From assembly GCA_031430575.1 (NCBI GenBank), contig JANPBT010000026.1:102823-166822 (forward strand): DNA of 64,000 nucleotides. The letters are read 5' to 3'. Positions 44,262-53,298 of the stretch are shown in pieces. Position numbers and translations under genes: made by a program. The notes below the pieces were generated by a model. That model did not search any database. It had not been told where the DNA came from and saw only the letters and a list, made by a program, of their open reading frames with translations. Source of the DNA: JANMDS01 sp031430575. Lineage in GTDB: Bacteria; Pseudomonadota; Gammaproteobacteria; Burkholderiales; Casimicrobiaceae. The stretch's first letter is position 1. Each line of letters begins with the position of its first letter.

Positions 44262-44288
44262 ATTTCGTCAACAAATTATCGACAAAAT
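44262..44288. promoter_or_regulatory. Candidate operator upstream of the TRAP operon
   Basis: An imperfect 27 bp palindrome with 10 of 13 paired positions (arms ATTTCGTCAACAA and TTATCGACAAAAT) lies directly after the MarR gene stop and about 135 bp before dctP. MarR proteins bind palindromes of this size. Confidence 0.35.
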
Positions 44289-44292
44289 GTGA

Positions 44293-44850
44293 TTAAAGTG
44301 ACGTAGCGGCTCTCGACGCTTGGTCATACAGCCCAGAAAGCATCCGCAAAAATGCGGCTGTTTCGGTCAGCGATGCTCCGCCGATGCCTTCTTTTACTAA
44401 GCTATCTGTTAGACATTGCTCGCGCACAACGCGATAGCGCTCGCAGAGCGCTTTGCCGTCGTCAGTCGCTGCATACACCGCTTCTTTGCCCTCGCGCGCA
44501 CTTTGCACAAGCCCGATACGCGCGAGCTTTTTAAGCGCGTAGTTCACGACATGGGTATCTTCCACATTCAACACAAAACAAATATCCGCCAATTTCTTTG
44601 CGCGATCTCGATGCACGACGTGATGCAGCACCAAGACTTCCATCGCATTCATATCTTTCATCCCTGCCGCGGCCATGCAGCGCACGATCCAGCGATTGAA
44701 GGCATGTTCGGCGATGATAAGGCCATATTCAAACTCTGAAAGCTCCGGGCGCGCACCACGCGCGAGGTGGGCGCTGGAGACGATTCCAATCGGTGGGCTC
44801 TGAATTTGCGTGGGCGGATTTGCGCTCACGCGTGATTCGTTTTTTGGCAT
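44293..44850 (-). CDS. MarR-family winged-helix regulator
   Basis: Protein of 185 aa. The winged-helix region spans about residues 60-150: MNAMEVLVLHHVVHRDRAKK, LADICFVLNVEDTHVVNYAL and KKLARIGLVQSAREGKEAVY, which is typical of MarR proteins in the PF13463-like group. It lies upstream of dctP in the same direction and with a palindrome between, so it probably controls the TRAP-hydantoinase operon in response to its substrate. The first 35 residues are a polar extension; a later start is possible. Confidence 0.87.
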   Translation of the reverse strand: MPKNESRVSANPPTQIQSPPIGIVSSAHLARGARPELSEFEYGLIIAEHAFNRWIVRCMAAAGMKDMNAMEVLVLHHVVHRDRAKKLADICFVLNVEDTHVVNYALKKLARIGLVQSAREGKEAVYAATDDGKALCERYRVVREQCLTDSLVKEGIGGASLTETAAFLRMLSGLYDQASRAATSL

Positions 44851-45016
44851 AAAGCAGGATAGTCGTTGCGATGCAGTGACGGCAGTCTAGCGCTTCTAGG
44901 GTAAACCCAGGCCGCGAATGATTTGCCACGCAGCAGAAAGGCGCACCACGCCCTAAGATGTTGACGTAATATCCATAGAATAGACACACGACACTTCTAC
45001 TAAGATCGCTACTCTT

Positions 45017-47452
45017 TTGCTCTCCGACCCCGCCTTTCGCCCGAACGCTGCACCCATGTTGGCTGATTTGCCGCTTTCATTGGTCATGTACGACCGCGAA
45101 TTCAAAGTGGTGTACGCATCGTCCCCGTGGCTCAATCTGTGGAAGCTTACCTTAGCGGACGTCATAGGAAAAACGCCGAAAGCGTTTTTTTCACCAGAAA
45201 TCACGCGTATTTTTGCGAACGACTTACAGCGTGCGCTTAACGGTGAATCCGTCGCGACCCAACGCTTTAGAGAAAATTTCGACGGTATTGGCAGTTGGGT
45301 TGAGAATCGTTTTTCGGCTACGCGTGCCGAATCTGGTGAGATTACTGGCGTTTGTGTATATACGGTCGATATCGATTGGTTTAAACGCGCCGAACAAAAC
45401 ATGGCTGCGCTCGATGCGGTTGCCACTGCAGCGCCGAGCTCATGGGCGTATTTCGGGATCGACGGTGTCGTGCGCTACAGCAATGCACTTTTCGCGCTGG
45501 CAAACGGGAAATCGATCTCACAAGTCGTCGGCAAGCATTGGCGCGATGTGGTCGATTCTGATAGCACGCCATTCATTAAACCCGCGATTGAAAAAGCGAT
45601 TGCGGGCGAACGCAATAGTTACACCCGACTTCGTTTTGATCCTGTGACTCAAAGCCATCGTTGGCTTAACGCGCTTGTCTCTCCACACGTCCGCGCAGAT
45701 ACCGGGGAAATCTTAGGCGTATTTTTAGTTGCCCAAGATGTTCACGAAATCAAACTGATCGAAGCCGAGCTGCAAACAGCACATTGGCGAATTAATACCC
45801 ACCTCGATCAAGGGTTCATGGCGGCGATCGAGTGGGATGCGCAGGGCAAGACGCTGCGATGGTCGACTAAAGCAACTGAGATATTTGGCGCCTCGCCCTT
45901 GCAGCGCATCCCCAATCGCGCTGCGATTCTCGATGTGACGCACCCCGAAGATCGCGACTACGCAGCGCAAAAACTTGCGCCGATTCTTAATAGTGCATCA
46001 CGCTCGGTTCAATTCGTTGCTAGAGCGGTCAGCGTTACCGATGAGCTCGTATGGTGTGAATGGCATTGCACGTCGCTGCGCGATCAGCAGGGCGCGCTCA
46101 TTTCTGTGATGGCGCTGGCGCATGACATTACGGATCGGGTTCGGGCTGAAGATCGCATGCTCAAGTTGGCGCGTGAAGATAGCCTTACCGGGCTGCCCAA
46201 TCGCCTCGCTTTGGAGGCGCATGTTGTGCGCGCTATTGATGCCGCACGCCAAGCGCAGTCCAAAGTCGCCGTGTTGTTTTTAGACCTAGACCGTTTCAAA
46301 CTGATCAACGATACGCTTGGCCATCGTGTCGGTGATTTGCTCTTGGTCGCCTTTGCTCAGCGCGTGCGCACGATCGTTAAGGGGCATGACATCATCGCCC
46401 GCCACGGCGGTGATGAATTTATTGTGGTGATGTCAAACTTTTCAAAAGAAGCCGCGCCGCTGTCGGCGGGGCAGCGGGTGCTTGATGCCTTGGCAGCGCC
46501 GTTTTTCGTCGATGGCCGCACGCACCACATCACCGCGAGCATCGGCTACGCGCTGTGGCCCGATCACGGCGCCACCGCCGAAGCGCTTTTCCGTCGTGCC
46601 GACGCGGCGATGTATCGCGCAAAAGCGGCGGGGCGCAATCGAGTGATGGCCTACGAGCCGCACTTTGAGCAAGAGCAGCAAAAGTTGGTCACGCTTGAGG
46701 CTGCCTTTCGTCGCGCGCTGCAAATTGGCGCGATTGAGGTGCATTTCCAGCCCAGCGTCTCCATTGCCACGGGCCAGATTCTTGCGGTTGAGGCACTCGC
46801 GCGGTGGTTAGATGTCTCGCTTGGGTGGGTGCCGCCTGGGCAATTCATTCCAATCGCCGAAGATAGCGGGCTGATCCATGAGTTAGGGTATTGGGTGCTC
46901 GAGTGCGCCTGTCAGTTCGCCAATACCCAGCCGACGTTGCGGGTGAGCGTTAATGTTTCGGTGGTGCAACTGAGCGCAAGCGGTTTCGTGGAGCGGGTGC
47001 GATCTATTATCAATAGTTGTGCTTGCGATCCGGGTCAAATTGAATTTGAAATTACTGAAAGCCACGAGTTCAGCACCCCCGATCTCGTGCAAGTGGTCAC
47101 TGACCTGAGCGAAATTGTTGGCGTGCAAATAGCGATCGATGATTTTGGTACCGGATATTCAAATCTCGCCATTCTGAGGCGCATGCCAATACGAACGCTT
47201 AAAGTCGATCAATCTTTTATCGTTGATATCACAGAAAATCCGCAGAGTGCTGCGATCGTTGCAGCAACAGTCGCGCTCGGGCGTGGCTTGAATTTGCGGG
47301 TGATCGCTGAAGGTGTTGAAACGCAAGCACAACTGGCTAAGGTTAAAGAATTGGGCTGCGACGAATATCAGGGGTTTCTCTTTGGGCCGGCAGTCTCAGC
47401 AGCGGCATTGCAGGCGCGGATGCGTGCTGCGAATGGATCTGGTGTCGCTTGA
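45017..47452 (+). CDS. PAS-PAS-PAS-GGDEF-EAL cyclic-di-GMP signalling protein
   Basis: Protein of up to 811 aa without membrane segments. Three PAS domains fill about residues 14-370 (LPLSLVMYDREFKVVYASSP, ALDAVATAAPSSWAYFGIDG and a PAS with EWHCTSLRDQQGALIS). The GGDEF domain (about 380-540) has an intact IARHGGDEFIVV. The inhibitory RxxD site is KGHD, so product inhibition may be lost. The EAL domain (555-800) keeps VEALARW, NVSVVQLS, DDFGTGYSNL, KVDQSF and AEGVETQ, which implies an active phosphodiesterase. TTG is the annotated start; the ATG at 45056 is a credible alternative. Its end overlaps the racemase-like gene by 4 bp. Confidence 0.95.
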   Translation: MLSDPAFRPNAAPMLADLPLSLVMYDREFKVVYASSPWLNLWKLTLADVIGKTPKAFFSPEITRIFANDLQRALNGESVATQRFRENFDGIGSWVENRFSATRAESGEITGVCVYTVDIDWFKRAEQNMAALDAVATAAPSSWAYFGIDGVVRYSNALFALANGKSISQVVGKHWRDVVDSDSTPFIKPAIEKAIAGERNSYTRLRFDPVTQSHRWLNALVSPHVRADTGEILGVFLVAQDVHEIKLIEAELQTAHWRINTHLDQGFMAAIEWDAQGKTLRWSTKATEIFGASPLQRIPNRAAILDVTHPEDRDYAAQKLAPILNSASRSVQFVARAVSVTDELVWCEWHCTSLRDQQGALISVMALAHDITDRVRAEDRMLKLAREDSLTGLPNRLALEAHVVRAIDAARQAQSKVAVLFLDLDRFKLINDTLGHRVGDLLLVAFAQRVRTIVKGHDIIARHGGDEFIVVMSNFSKEAAPLSAGQRVLDALAAPFFVDGRTHHITASIGYALWPDHGATAEALFRRADAAMYRAKAAGRNRVMAYEPHFEQEQQKLVTLEAAFRRALQIGAIEVHFQPSVSIATGQILAVEALARWLDVSLGWVPPGQFIPIAEDSGLIHELGYWVLECACQFANTQPTLRVSVNVSVVQLSASGFVERVRSIINSCACDPGQIEFEITESHEFSTPDLVQVVTDLSEIVGVQIAIDDFGTGYSNLAILRRMPIRTLKVDQSFIVDITENPQSAAIVAATVALGRGLNLRVIAEGVETQAQLAKVKELGCDEYQGFLFGPAVSAAALQARMRAANGSGVA

Positions 47453-48117
47453 TCGGATTGCTGCGTCTTGATACCCATTTTCCGCGCCCAATCGGCGACG
47501 TTGGCAATCCAGCCTCGTGGTCAGAGCCGATCATGATCGAGACGATGCGTGGGCTGGGCGTGGCCGACATCGTTGGCGCACAACCCAAAAGCCAAAAAAT
47601 CGTAGAAACCGTGACCCACGCAGCGCGGATCGTGGCCGCAAGGGGTGCGCGTTGCGTCGTAACCTCATGCGGATTTTTAGCGCAAATTCAAGCCCAAACT
47701 GCGCCGCAGGTATCAGTACCGTTTATCGCATCGAGCTTACTTTCAATTGAAGATTTGGTTGCCCGCGGTATTCGGGTCGACCAAATCGGTGTGCTGACAT
47801 TTAATGTCGACGCGTTGACCCGCGTGCACTTTGACGGCGCTGGCGTGCCGATGCCGATCGCCCGGGTCGGATTGCCCGCGCACAGTCATCTCCGAACATG
47901 TATCGAAACTGATGCGACAACTCTAGATTTGAGCAAGGCCGATGCTGACGTGCGCGCGATGTCTGAGGCATTGCGGTTGCGGTTTGCGAGCGTGCGTGCG
48001 GTGGTGCTGGAGTGCACTAATCTTGCGCCCTATCGAGCCGCGGTGCAAGCCGTGTGCGGCTGGGAAGTGATTGATATATGCGATACAGTGCGCACGCGAT
48101 GTCCGACGCTGCATTAG
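47449..48117 (+). CDS. Aspartate/glutamate racemase superfamily protein
   Basis: Protein of 222 aa. The two thiol sites of Asp/Glu/hydantoin racemases are visible: Cys in VVTSCGFLAQ and Cys in VVLECTNLAPY. RLDTHFPRPIGDVGNPASW at the N-terminus resembles a group of uncharacterised racemase-like proteins. A TTG start overlaps the preceding stop, so it is cotranscribed with the GGDEF-EAL gene, though no functional link is obvious. A dispersed repeat at 47695-47714 is read as TAPQVSVP. The xerD start lies inside its 3' end. Confidence 0.85.
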   Translation: MIGLLRLDTHFPRPIGDVGNPASWSEPIMIETMRGLGVADIVGAQPKSQKIVETVTHAARIVAARGARCVVTSCGFLAQIQAQTAPQVSVPFIASSLLSIEDLVARGIRVDQIGVLTFNVDALTRVHFDGAGVPMPIARVGLPAHSHLRTCIETDATTLDLSKADADVRAMSEALRLRFASVRAVVLECTNLAPYRAAVQAVCGWEVIDICDTVRTRCPTLH

Positions 48118-48989
48118 TCGATCAATTTTGTGATCATCTGTGGCTTGTCGATGGTCTCGCAAAAGCCTCGATCAGCAGTTACCGCAGCGATTTGTTGCGC
48201 TTCGGGCAATGGTGTGCAAAAAATAATCTTGAAATACCTGCGGCGCAGAAAAGTGATCTTGAGCGCTTTATTGCCCAAAATTTGCAGGCCGAAGCCAGCC
48301 CGCGTTCGCTCAATCGCGCGCTATCGTGCTTGCGGCGCTTCTATCGTTGGCGGGCGCTTTCAGATGCCACATTGACTGACCCGACGCTGGGCATTCGCCC
48401 GCCGCGCATGGCGCGCGCATTGCCAGTCTCGCTTTCTGAGGCCGACGTTGAATCGCTTCTCATTGCGCCGCAAGTTGAAAGCCCGCTCGGCTTGCGCGAT
48501 AAAGCGATGCTAGAGACGCTATACGCAACGGGCCTGCGGGTGAGTGAGCTGGTATTGCTAAAACGCGGGCAGGTCAATATGAATGCAGGTGTTGTCAAAG
48601 TGATGGGCAAAGGCAGTAAGGAGCGCATCGTGCCGCTTGGGGAAGTCGCGATTGAGTGGATTGGGCGCTATGAAATTGAGGCACGCATGCAATTGCTCTC
48701 AGGCGCTACGAGCGAGGCGCTTTTTGTGACCACGCGCGGCGCTGCGATGTCCCGCCAAATGTTTTGGAAATTGATAAAGCGTTACGCAATCATCGGGCAA
48801 ATTCGGGCGATAATTTCCCCGCATACCCTGCGCCATGCCTTCGCGACGCACTTGCTTAACCACGGTGCAGATTTACGCGTTGTGCAGTTACTGCTCGGGC
48901 ATTCGGACATCACCACCACACAGATTTACACCCACGTGGCGCGTGAGCGATTGAAAAGTTTGCATGCGGCACATCATCCGCGTGGTTAG
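48099..48989 (+). CDS. xerD: Tyrosine recombinase XerD
   Basis: Site-specific recombinase of 296 aa that resolves chromosome dimers at dif with XerC. The N-terminal SAM-like domain covers about 5-90 and the catalytic domain 105-290. The active-site residues are seen: Arg in ATGLRVSELV, Lys in GKGSKER, His and Arg in HTLRHAFATHLL, His in LLGHSDITTT and the nucleophile Tyr in QIYTHV. A dispersed repeat at 48232-48251 is read as EIPAAQK in the N-terminal domain. It overlaps the racemase-like gene; a start 21 bp earlier is possible. Confidence 0.96.
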   Translation: MSDAALVDQFCDHLWLVDGLAKASISSYRSDLLRFGQWCAKNNLEIPAAQKSDLERFIAQNLQAEASPRSLNRALSCLRRFYRWRALSDATLTDPTLGIRPPRMARALPVSLSEADVESLLIAPQVESPLGLRDKAMLETLYATGLRVSELVLLKRGQVNMNAGVVKVMGKGSKERIVPLGEVAIEWIGRYEIEARMQLLSGATSEALFVTTRGAAMSRQMFWKLIKRYAIIGQIRAIISPHTLRHAFATHLLNHGADLRVVQLLLGHSDITTTQIYTHVARERLKSLHAAHHPRG

Positions 48990-49001
48990 GCTGTTTAATG
49001 C

Positions 49002-49054
49002 ATACTTGCGGCGCAGTTTGAGCCGTTTTTGGGTCAATTCTGCGCCGCAGGTAT
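49002..49054. repeat. Inverted repeat pair 3' of xerD
   Basis: Copies at 49002-49020 (one change in the CCT part) and 49035-49054 face each other with a loop of about 14 bases that includes five T. They lie between xerD and the ybaK start, 15 bp before the latter. Confidence 0.9.
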
Positions 49055-49069
49055 GGGTAAATTTCATCA

Positions 49070-49552
49070 ATGAGCACTGATTACCCGGTGACGGCTGCCA
49101 TTCGCGTTTTGCGCGCCGCCAATGCGGCGTTTACCGCGCATCTTTATGACTACGAAGACAAGGGCGGAACCGCCCACTCAGCAGCAGCGCTTGGCGTGGG
49201 CGAGCACTGCGTGATCAAAACGCTCATCATGGAAGACGAGCGAAAAGCACCGCTGATTGTGCTGATGCATGGTGATCGCGAGGTCTCAACAAAAAATCTC
49301 GCTCGGGCACTGACCGTCAAAACGATCACGCCGTGCACGCCCGAAGTGGCTCACCGACACAGCGGCTATCAGGTCGGCGGCACGAGCCCGTTCGGTACGC
49401 GCAAAGCGATGCCGATTTATGCCCAGCGATCAATTCAGACGCTTGATGCTATTTTTATTAATGGCGGAAAACGTGGATTTTTGATCAAAATTGCGCCGCA
49501 GGTATTGATCAACGTTGTCGCCCCGACGTGGTTGGAGATCATGGCGGTGTAG
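49070..49552 (+). CDS. ybaK: Cys-tRNA(Pro)/Cys-tRNA deacylase YbaK/EbsC
   Basis: Editing protein of 160 aa that hydrolyses cysteine mischarged on tRNA(Pro). The core includes TAHSAAALGVGEHCVIKTLI, the KNLARAL region, and GYQVGGTSPFGTRKAMPIY with the conserved G-x-x-S-P-F-G loop. A dispersed repeat at 49487-49506 is read as IAPQVLIN in the C-terminal strand region. Length is normal. Confidence 0.94.
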   Translation: MSTDYPVTAAIRVLRAANAAFTAHLYDYEDKGGTAHSAAALGVGEHCVIKTLIMEDERKAPLIVLMHGDREVSTKNLARALTVKTITPCTPEVAHRHSGYQVGGTSPFGTRKAMPIYAQRSIQTLDAIFINGGKRGFLIKIAPQVLINVVAPTWLEIMAV

Positions 49553-49586
49553 CATTGCGCTTGCGTTATAAAAATAAGGGAGCACT

Positions 49587-50201
49587 ATGAATACGCCTGC
49601 AATAATCAGCGTGGCCGCGGCCTACCTCCTCGGCTCAGTTTCGTTTGCTGTGGTCGTCAGCAAGGCCATGCATTTGCCTGACCCATATAGCTATGGCTCG
49701 GGCAACCCGGGAGCGACCAATGTCTTGCGTACGGGTAATAAAAAAGCCGCAATTCTTACCTTGCTGGGCGACTTTTTGAAAGGGGTGGTGGCGGTGCTCA
49801 TCGCAAAATGGGCGGTGGCGTCGTTTGGCGCATCTGCAGCGGCCATTGCGCTCTCAGCGATGGCGGCATTTATCGGGCATTGCTTTCCGATTTTTCATGG
49901 CTTCAAGGGTGGAAAAGGCGTGGCCACTGCGGGTGGCGTGATCTTGGCGGCAAATGCGATGTTGGGCGCGATGATGATTGCGATTTGGGTCGCCGTTGCA
50001 CTCCTCACCCGCATGTCGTCCGCAGCCTCGATTGTGGCCGCGGCGGCAGCGCCAGTGATCGCATGGGCGTGGGCGGGGGATGCTGTTTTGGCCGCAGCTT
50101 TGGCTGTAATTGCTGCGATCTTAATTTTTCGCCATCGGGCAAACATCGCAAAAATTATGAGCGGTACGGAAGGCAAAATCGGCCAGAAAAAAACCGGCTA
50201 G
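49587..50201 (+). CDS. plsY: Acyl-phosphate glycerol-3-phosphate acyltransferase PlsY
   Basis: Inner membrane enzyme of 204 aa that makes lysophosphatidate from acyl-phosphate and glycerol 3-phosphate, the first step of phospholipid synthesis. Motifs are GSVSFAVVVSK, the GSGNPGATNVLRTGNKKAA motif 1, GHCFPIFHGFKGGKGVATAGG and about five membrane segments. GGGAG-type ribosome site (AAGGGAGC) precedes the ATG. Its stop codon overlaps the stop of the convergent WecA-CapD gene (CTAG). Confidence 0.95.
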   Translation: MNTPAIISVAAAYLLGSVSFAVVVSKAMHLPDPYSYGSGNPGATNVLRTGNKKAAILTLLGDFLKGVVAVLIAKWAVASFGASAAAIALSAMAAFIGHCFPIFHGFKGGKGVATAGGVILAANAMLGAMMIAIWVAVALLTRMSSAASIVAAAAAPVIAWAWAGDAVLAAALAVIAAILIFRHRANIAKIMSGTEGKIGQKKTG

Positions 50202-52987
50202 CCGGTATATTCTGGCACCCAGCCACGCAGCGCTTGCCGCAATTTTTGCGGCGGTGCATCGCGCTGCAGCCACGTTACGAGATCGGGGATGCATACCTGC
50301 GGCGCAGATTCCAGCGCCCGCAATTGCGGATGCGAAGTTTCGCGCAATTTTTCAAAATCTGACATCCATGCTTCCACTAACTTTTCACCCGGGCGCAGCC
50401 CGGTGTATTCAATTGCGATCCGTGATTCATCTTTACCCAGTAAGCGAATCAGCTCGCGGGCGAGATCTACGATCTTTACCGGCTCGCCCATGTCCATCAC
50501 TAAAATCTGACCGTCTTCACCGATAAGCCCCGCTTGCAAGACCAATTGCGATGCCTCTTGGATCGACATGAAATATCGGGTCATCTCGGGGTCGGTAATG
50601 GTTATCGGGCCACCGCGCGCAATTTGCTCGCGAAATTTCGGCACGACGCTGCCCGCACTGCCGAGCACATTGCCAAATCGCACCGAGACAAAGCGCGTTC
50701 CACTTTCTTTAAAGCCTTGCACGATTAACTCAGCCAGGCGCTTGGAGACGCCCATAATCGAGGCCGGATTGACCGCTTTATCGGTCGAAATCAGCACGAA
50801 AGATTCAACACCACTTTCAATCGCGGCGCTGGCCACGGTCCACGTCCCCAGCGCATTATTCGTCAGCGCTTCCCACGCATTATCAGATTCCATGAGCGGC
50901 ACATGCTTATAGGCCGCTGCGTGAAAGACCGCGGCGGGGCGGTGCTCGGAGAAAAGCCGGGTAAATCGCGCTTGATGCTTGACATCGGCCACAATCGGCA
51001 CGACGATCATCGCCGGAAACCATCCGCGCAGGGCTTCGAGCAATGTGTATAGCGCATGCTCAGAGACATCGACCGCGATCAATTTAGACGGGAAATAGCG
51101 TCCGATTTGATGGCAAAGCTCAGTGCCAATCGAGCCACCTGCGCCAGTAACGACGACGACTTTCCCTCCGAGCCACGCACCAAGTGCGGCATCATCAAGC
51201 CGCACGGGATCGCGCCCGAGCAGATCATCAAGCTCGATGGCGCGTAAAGCGGAGGGCGCGACGCCGGCCATTAAATCGTGATACGACGGCACGGTCAGGG
51301 TTTTTAGCCCCGCGCTCGCGGCGAGGGTCGCGGCGCGACGGCGGGCTTGGTGGCCGGCACCCGGCATTGCAATCACCGCGTGTGAGGCGGAATACGTCTT
51401 TGCGAGCTCAGTCACGCGGGCAATCTCGCCCATGATCGGCACATCGTAGATCGAGATGCCGTGCTGCTTCGGATCGTCATCGAGCATCGCGACGACCCGC
51501 CATTGATGGCCGCCACCCAGCGCCCGCACCACGGCTGCCGCTTGCTCGCCCGCGCCCAGCACGATCACCGGCTCGCCACGGGCGGCATTGAGCGAGTAAA
51601 GCTGATGCTCGCGATAGCTGCGATAAGCGTAGCGCCCGCCGGCCATGAGCACGAGCGCGATCACCGGATGGGCGAGCAAGACCGAGCGTGGCACTGGAAT
51701 ATCAATGCGCAAAATGAAAATCAGCAGCGGAATCGCCGCCGCAGCGACCACGACAGCCGCCGCAATGCGCTGAAAATCGGTCACGCTGGCGAAGCGCCAA
51801 CGCCCGCGGTAAAGCCCAAACGCGAAAAAGGTAATCGCATCCACCCCGATCACGACCGGCAGCGTTGCCCATGCGCCATGCGCCTGAAAATCAGCCAGAC
51901 TAAACGAAAATCGCAGCAAATATGCGACTAACCAAGCAATACCTGCGGCGCAGATATCGAATGCGTAGGCCACCACCATTTGCGGATTAAGCCGAAATAC
52001 CCGATCGGCCGCCCGCGCCCAGACGCGCTGCGTCGAGACGTAAAGCATCGCCAGTGGGGCCGCCGCAAGCAAAAACGCAAGGGCAGGCGAGAGCAACCCG
52101 GCGCGCGCCAGTTGCGCCAGAATCGCGCAAAGCACGGCGGCGGTGCCATAGATCGCCAGCACCGGGCCTTTGCCCAGACCAAGCAACACCAACTTTTGGT
52201 AGACGTGTTCGCGGTGGGCTTGCCATAGCGGCTCGCGTTTGGCCGCGCGGATCGCGAGCGTAAGCGTGGCATCGGCGATAAAAGGAAAAAAAGTAAGCAC
52301 CGGAAACCAGGCTGGCCATAACCCGCGCTGGACGCCGAGAAAGCTTAAAGTGGCGATGCAAAAACCGAGGGTGACCGCGCCGCAATCGCCCATAAAAAGG
52401 CGCGCAGGCGGCCAGTTAAACAGCAAAAATCCAATGCAACCACCGGCGAGCGAGATGGCGAGCGCTGAAATGGCGAGCGCGGGCGCAGCGGCTTGCCCGG
52501 CAGGCTCTATTGCGACGGCAGCGCAGACGGCGAGGCTCGACAAGCCAATCGCGCCAGTGACGCCCGCCAAGCCGTCGCTGCCATCCATAAAGTTATATAG
52601 ATTGGTTGCCCACACTATTGCGGCCCAGACCATCAACGCGATTAATACGGAAGTGATGGGCAATTCTGAGGCTACGACGACTGCCGCAGCCACCGATTGC
52701 ACCGCTAATCTCAGCCACGCTGGCAGCGGTTTCCAATCGTCCCAAAGCGATATAGCAAAGACTGTAGCGATAGCGAGCACTTGCGCATTCGCTAAGGGTG
52801 CGATCGCAAAGGCTGGCAGGCACGCAAATAAGATCGCTTGCCCGCCGGCTCGCGGAATCGGCGATTCGTGCAACGAACGTGCGTTTGGCTGATCTAACGG
52901 CGACGGCAAAATCCCACGGACGAGCGCCCATGCGGCTAGGGCAGCCATTGCAGTTGCAAACAAAAAGTAGACAGTTAGCGCGGGCAT
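50198..52987 (-). CDS. WecA-like phosphosugar transferase fused to a CapD/WbpM-like nucleotide-sugar dehydratase
   Basis: Protein of 929 aa combining two enzymes that are usually separate. Residues about 1-320 are a polyprenyl-phosphate sugar-1-phosphate transferase (MraY/WecA) with NLYNFMDGSDGLAG, the catalytic ARLFMGDCGAVTLGF and the HREHVYQKL His. Residues about 350-920 are a polysaccharide biosynthesis protein: four membrane segments, a Rossmann domain, then the dehydratase domain VVVTGAGGSIGTELCHQIGR and STDKAVNPASIMGVSKRLAE, where Met replaces the usual Tyr as in WbpM. It should build and start surface glycan units. A dispersed repeat at 51939-51956 lies close to the fusion joint (read DICAAGIAW), and another at 50292-50310 is read as SAPQVCIP. 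The start ATG matches the first membrane helix. Confidence 0.93.
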   Translation of the reverse strand: MPALTVYFLFATAMAALAAWALVRGILPSPLDQPNARSLHESPIPRAGGQAILFACLPAFAIAPLANAQVLAIATVFAISLWDDWKPLPAWLRLAVQSVAAAVVVASELPITSVLIALMVWAAIVWATNLYNFMDGSDGLAGVTGAIGLSSLAVCAAVAIEPAGQAAAPALAISALAISLAGGCIGFLLFNWPPARLFMGDCGAVTLGFCIATLSFLGVQRGLWPAWFPVLTFFPFIADATLTLAIRAAKREPLWQAHREHVYQKLVLLGLGKGPVLAIYGTAAVLCAILAQLARAGLLSPALAFLLAAAPLAMLYVSTQRVWARAADRVFRLNPQMVVAYAFDICAAGIAWLVAYLLRFSFSLADFQAHGAWATLPVVIGVDAITFFAFGLYRGRWRFASVTDFQRIAAAVVVAAAAIPLLIFILRIDIPVPRSVLLAHPVIALVLMAGGRYAYRSYREHQLYSLNAARGEPVIVLGAGEQAAAVVRALGGGHQWRVVAMLDDDPKQHGISIYDVPIMGEIARVTELAKTYSASHAVIAMPGAGHQARRRAATLAASAGLKTLTVPSYHDLMAGVAPSALRAIELDDLLGRDPVRLDDAALGAWLGGKVVVVTGAGGSIGTELCHQIGRYFPSKLIAVDVSEHALYTLLEALRGWFPAMIVVPIVADVKHQARFTRLFSEHRPAAVFHAAAYKHVPLMESDNAWEALTNNALGTWTVASAAIESGVESFVLISTDKAVNPASIMGVSKRLAELIVQGFKESGTRFVSVRFGNVLGSAGSVVPKFREQIARGGPITITDPEMTRYFMSIQEASQLVLQAGLIGEDGQILVMDMGEPVKIVDLARELIRLLGKDESRIAIEYTGLRPGEKLVEAWMSDFEKLRETSHPQLRALESAPQVCIPDLVTWLQRDAPPQKLRQALRGWVPEYTG

Positions 52988-53298
52988 AAAATTGACTGCA
53001 AAGACCAAGCGCGCAATGTAACGCCTTTTACCGCAATATGGCAGTGGCATGAATGGTATTTCCAAATCCGTGCGCTACGGCTACCTCTTGTTGCAAATTG
53101 ACAACGATGAACGGGGCAATCGCGGGGACTAGCGAGCGCTTTCTTGCCTGAAAGTGACCTTCTGCGGCACAATCGATGCATCTTCTCGCGGTTGAAGCTT
53201 AGAGAGAAGGCCACAAACTAACGGGTTTGTCGTGGGGTTCTCCCCGCTGTAGACCCATAAATCAATTTGATTTTTGTTTAATCTGAGGAGAGTCTTCC

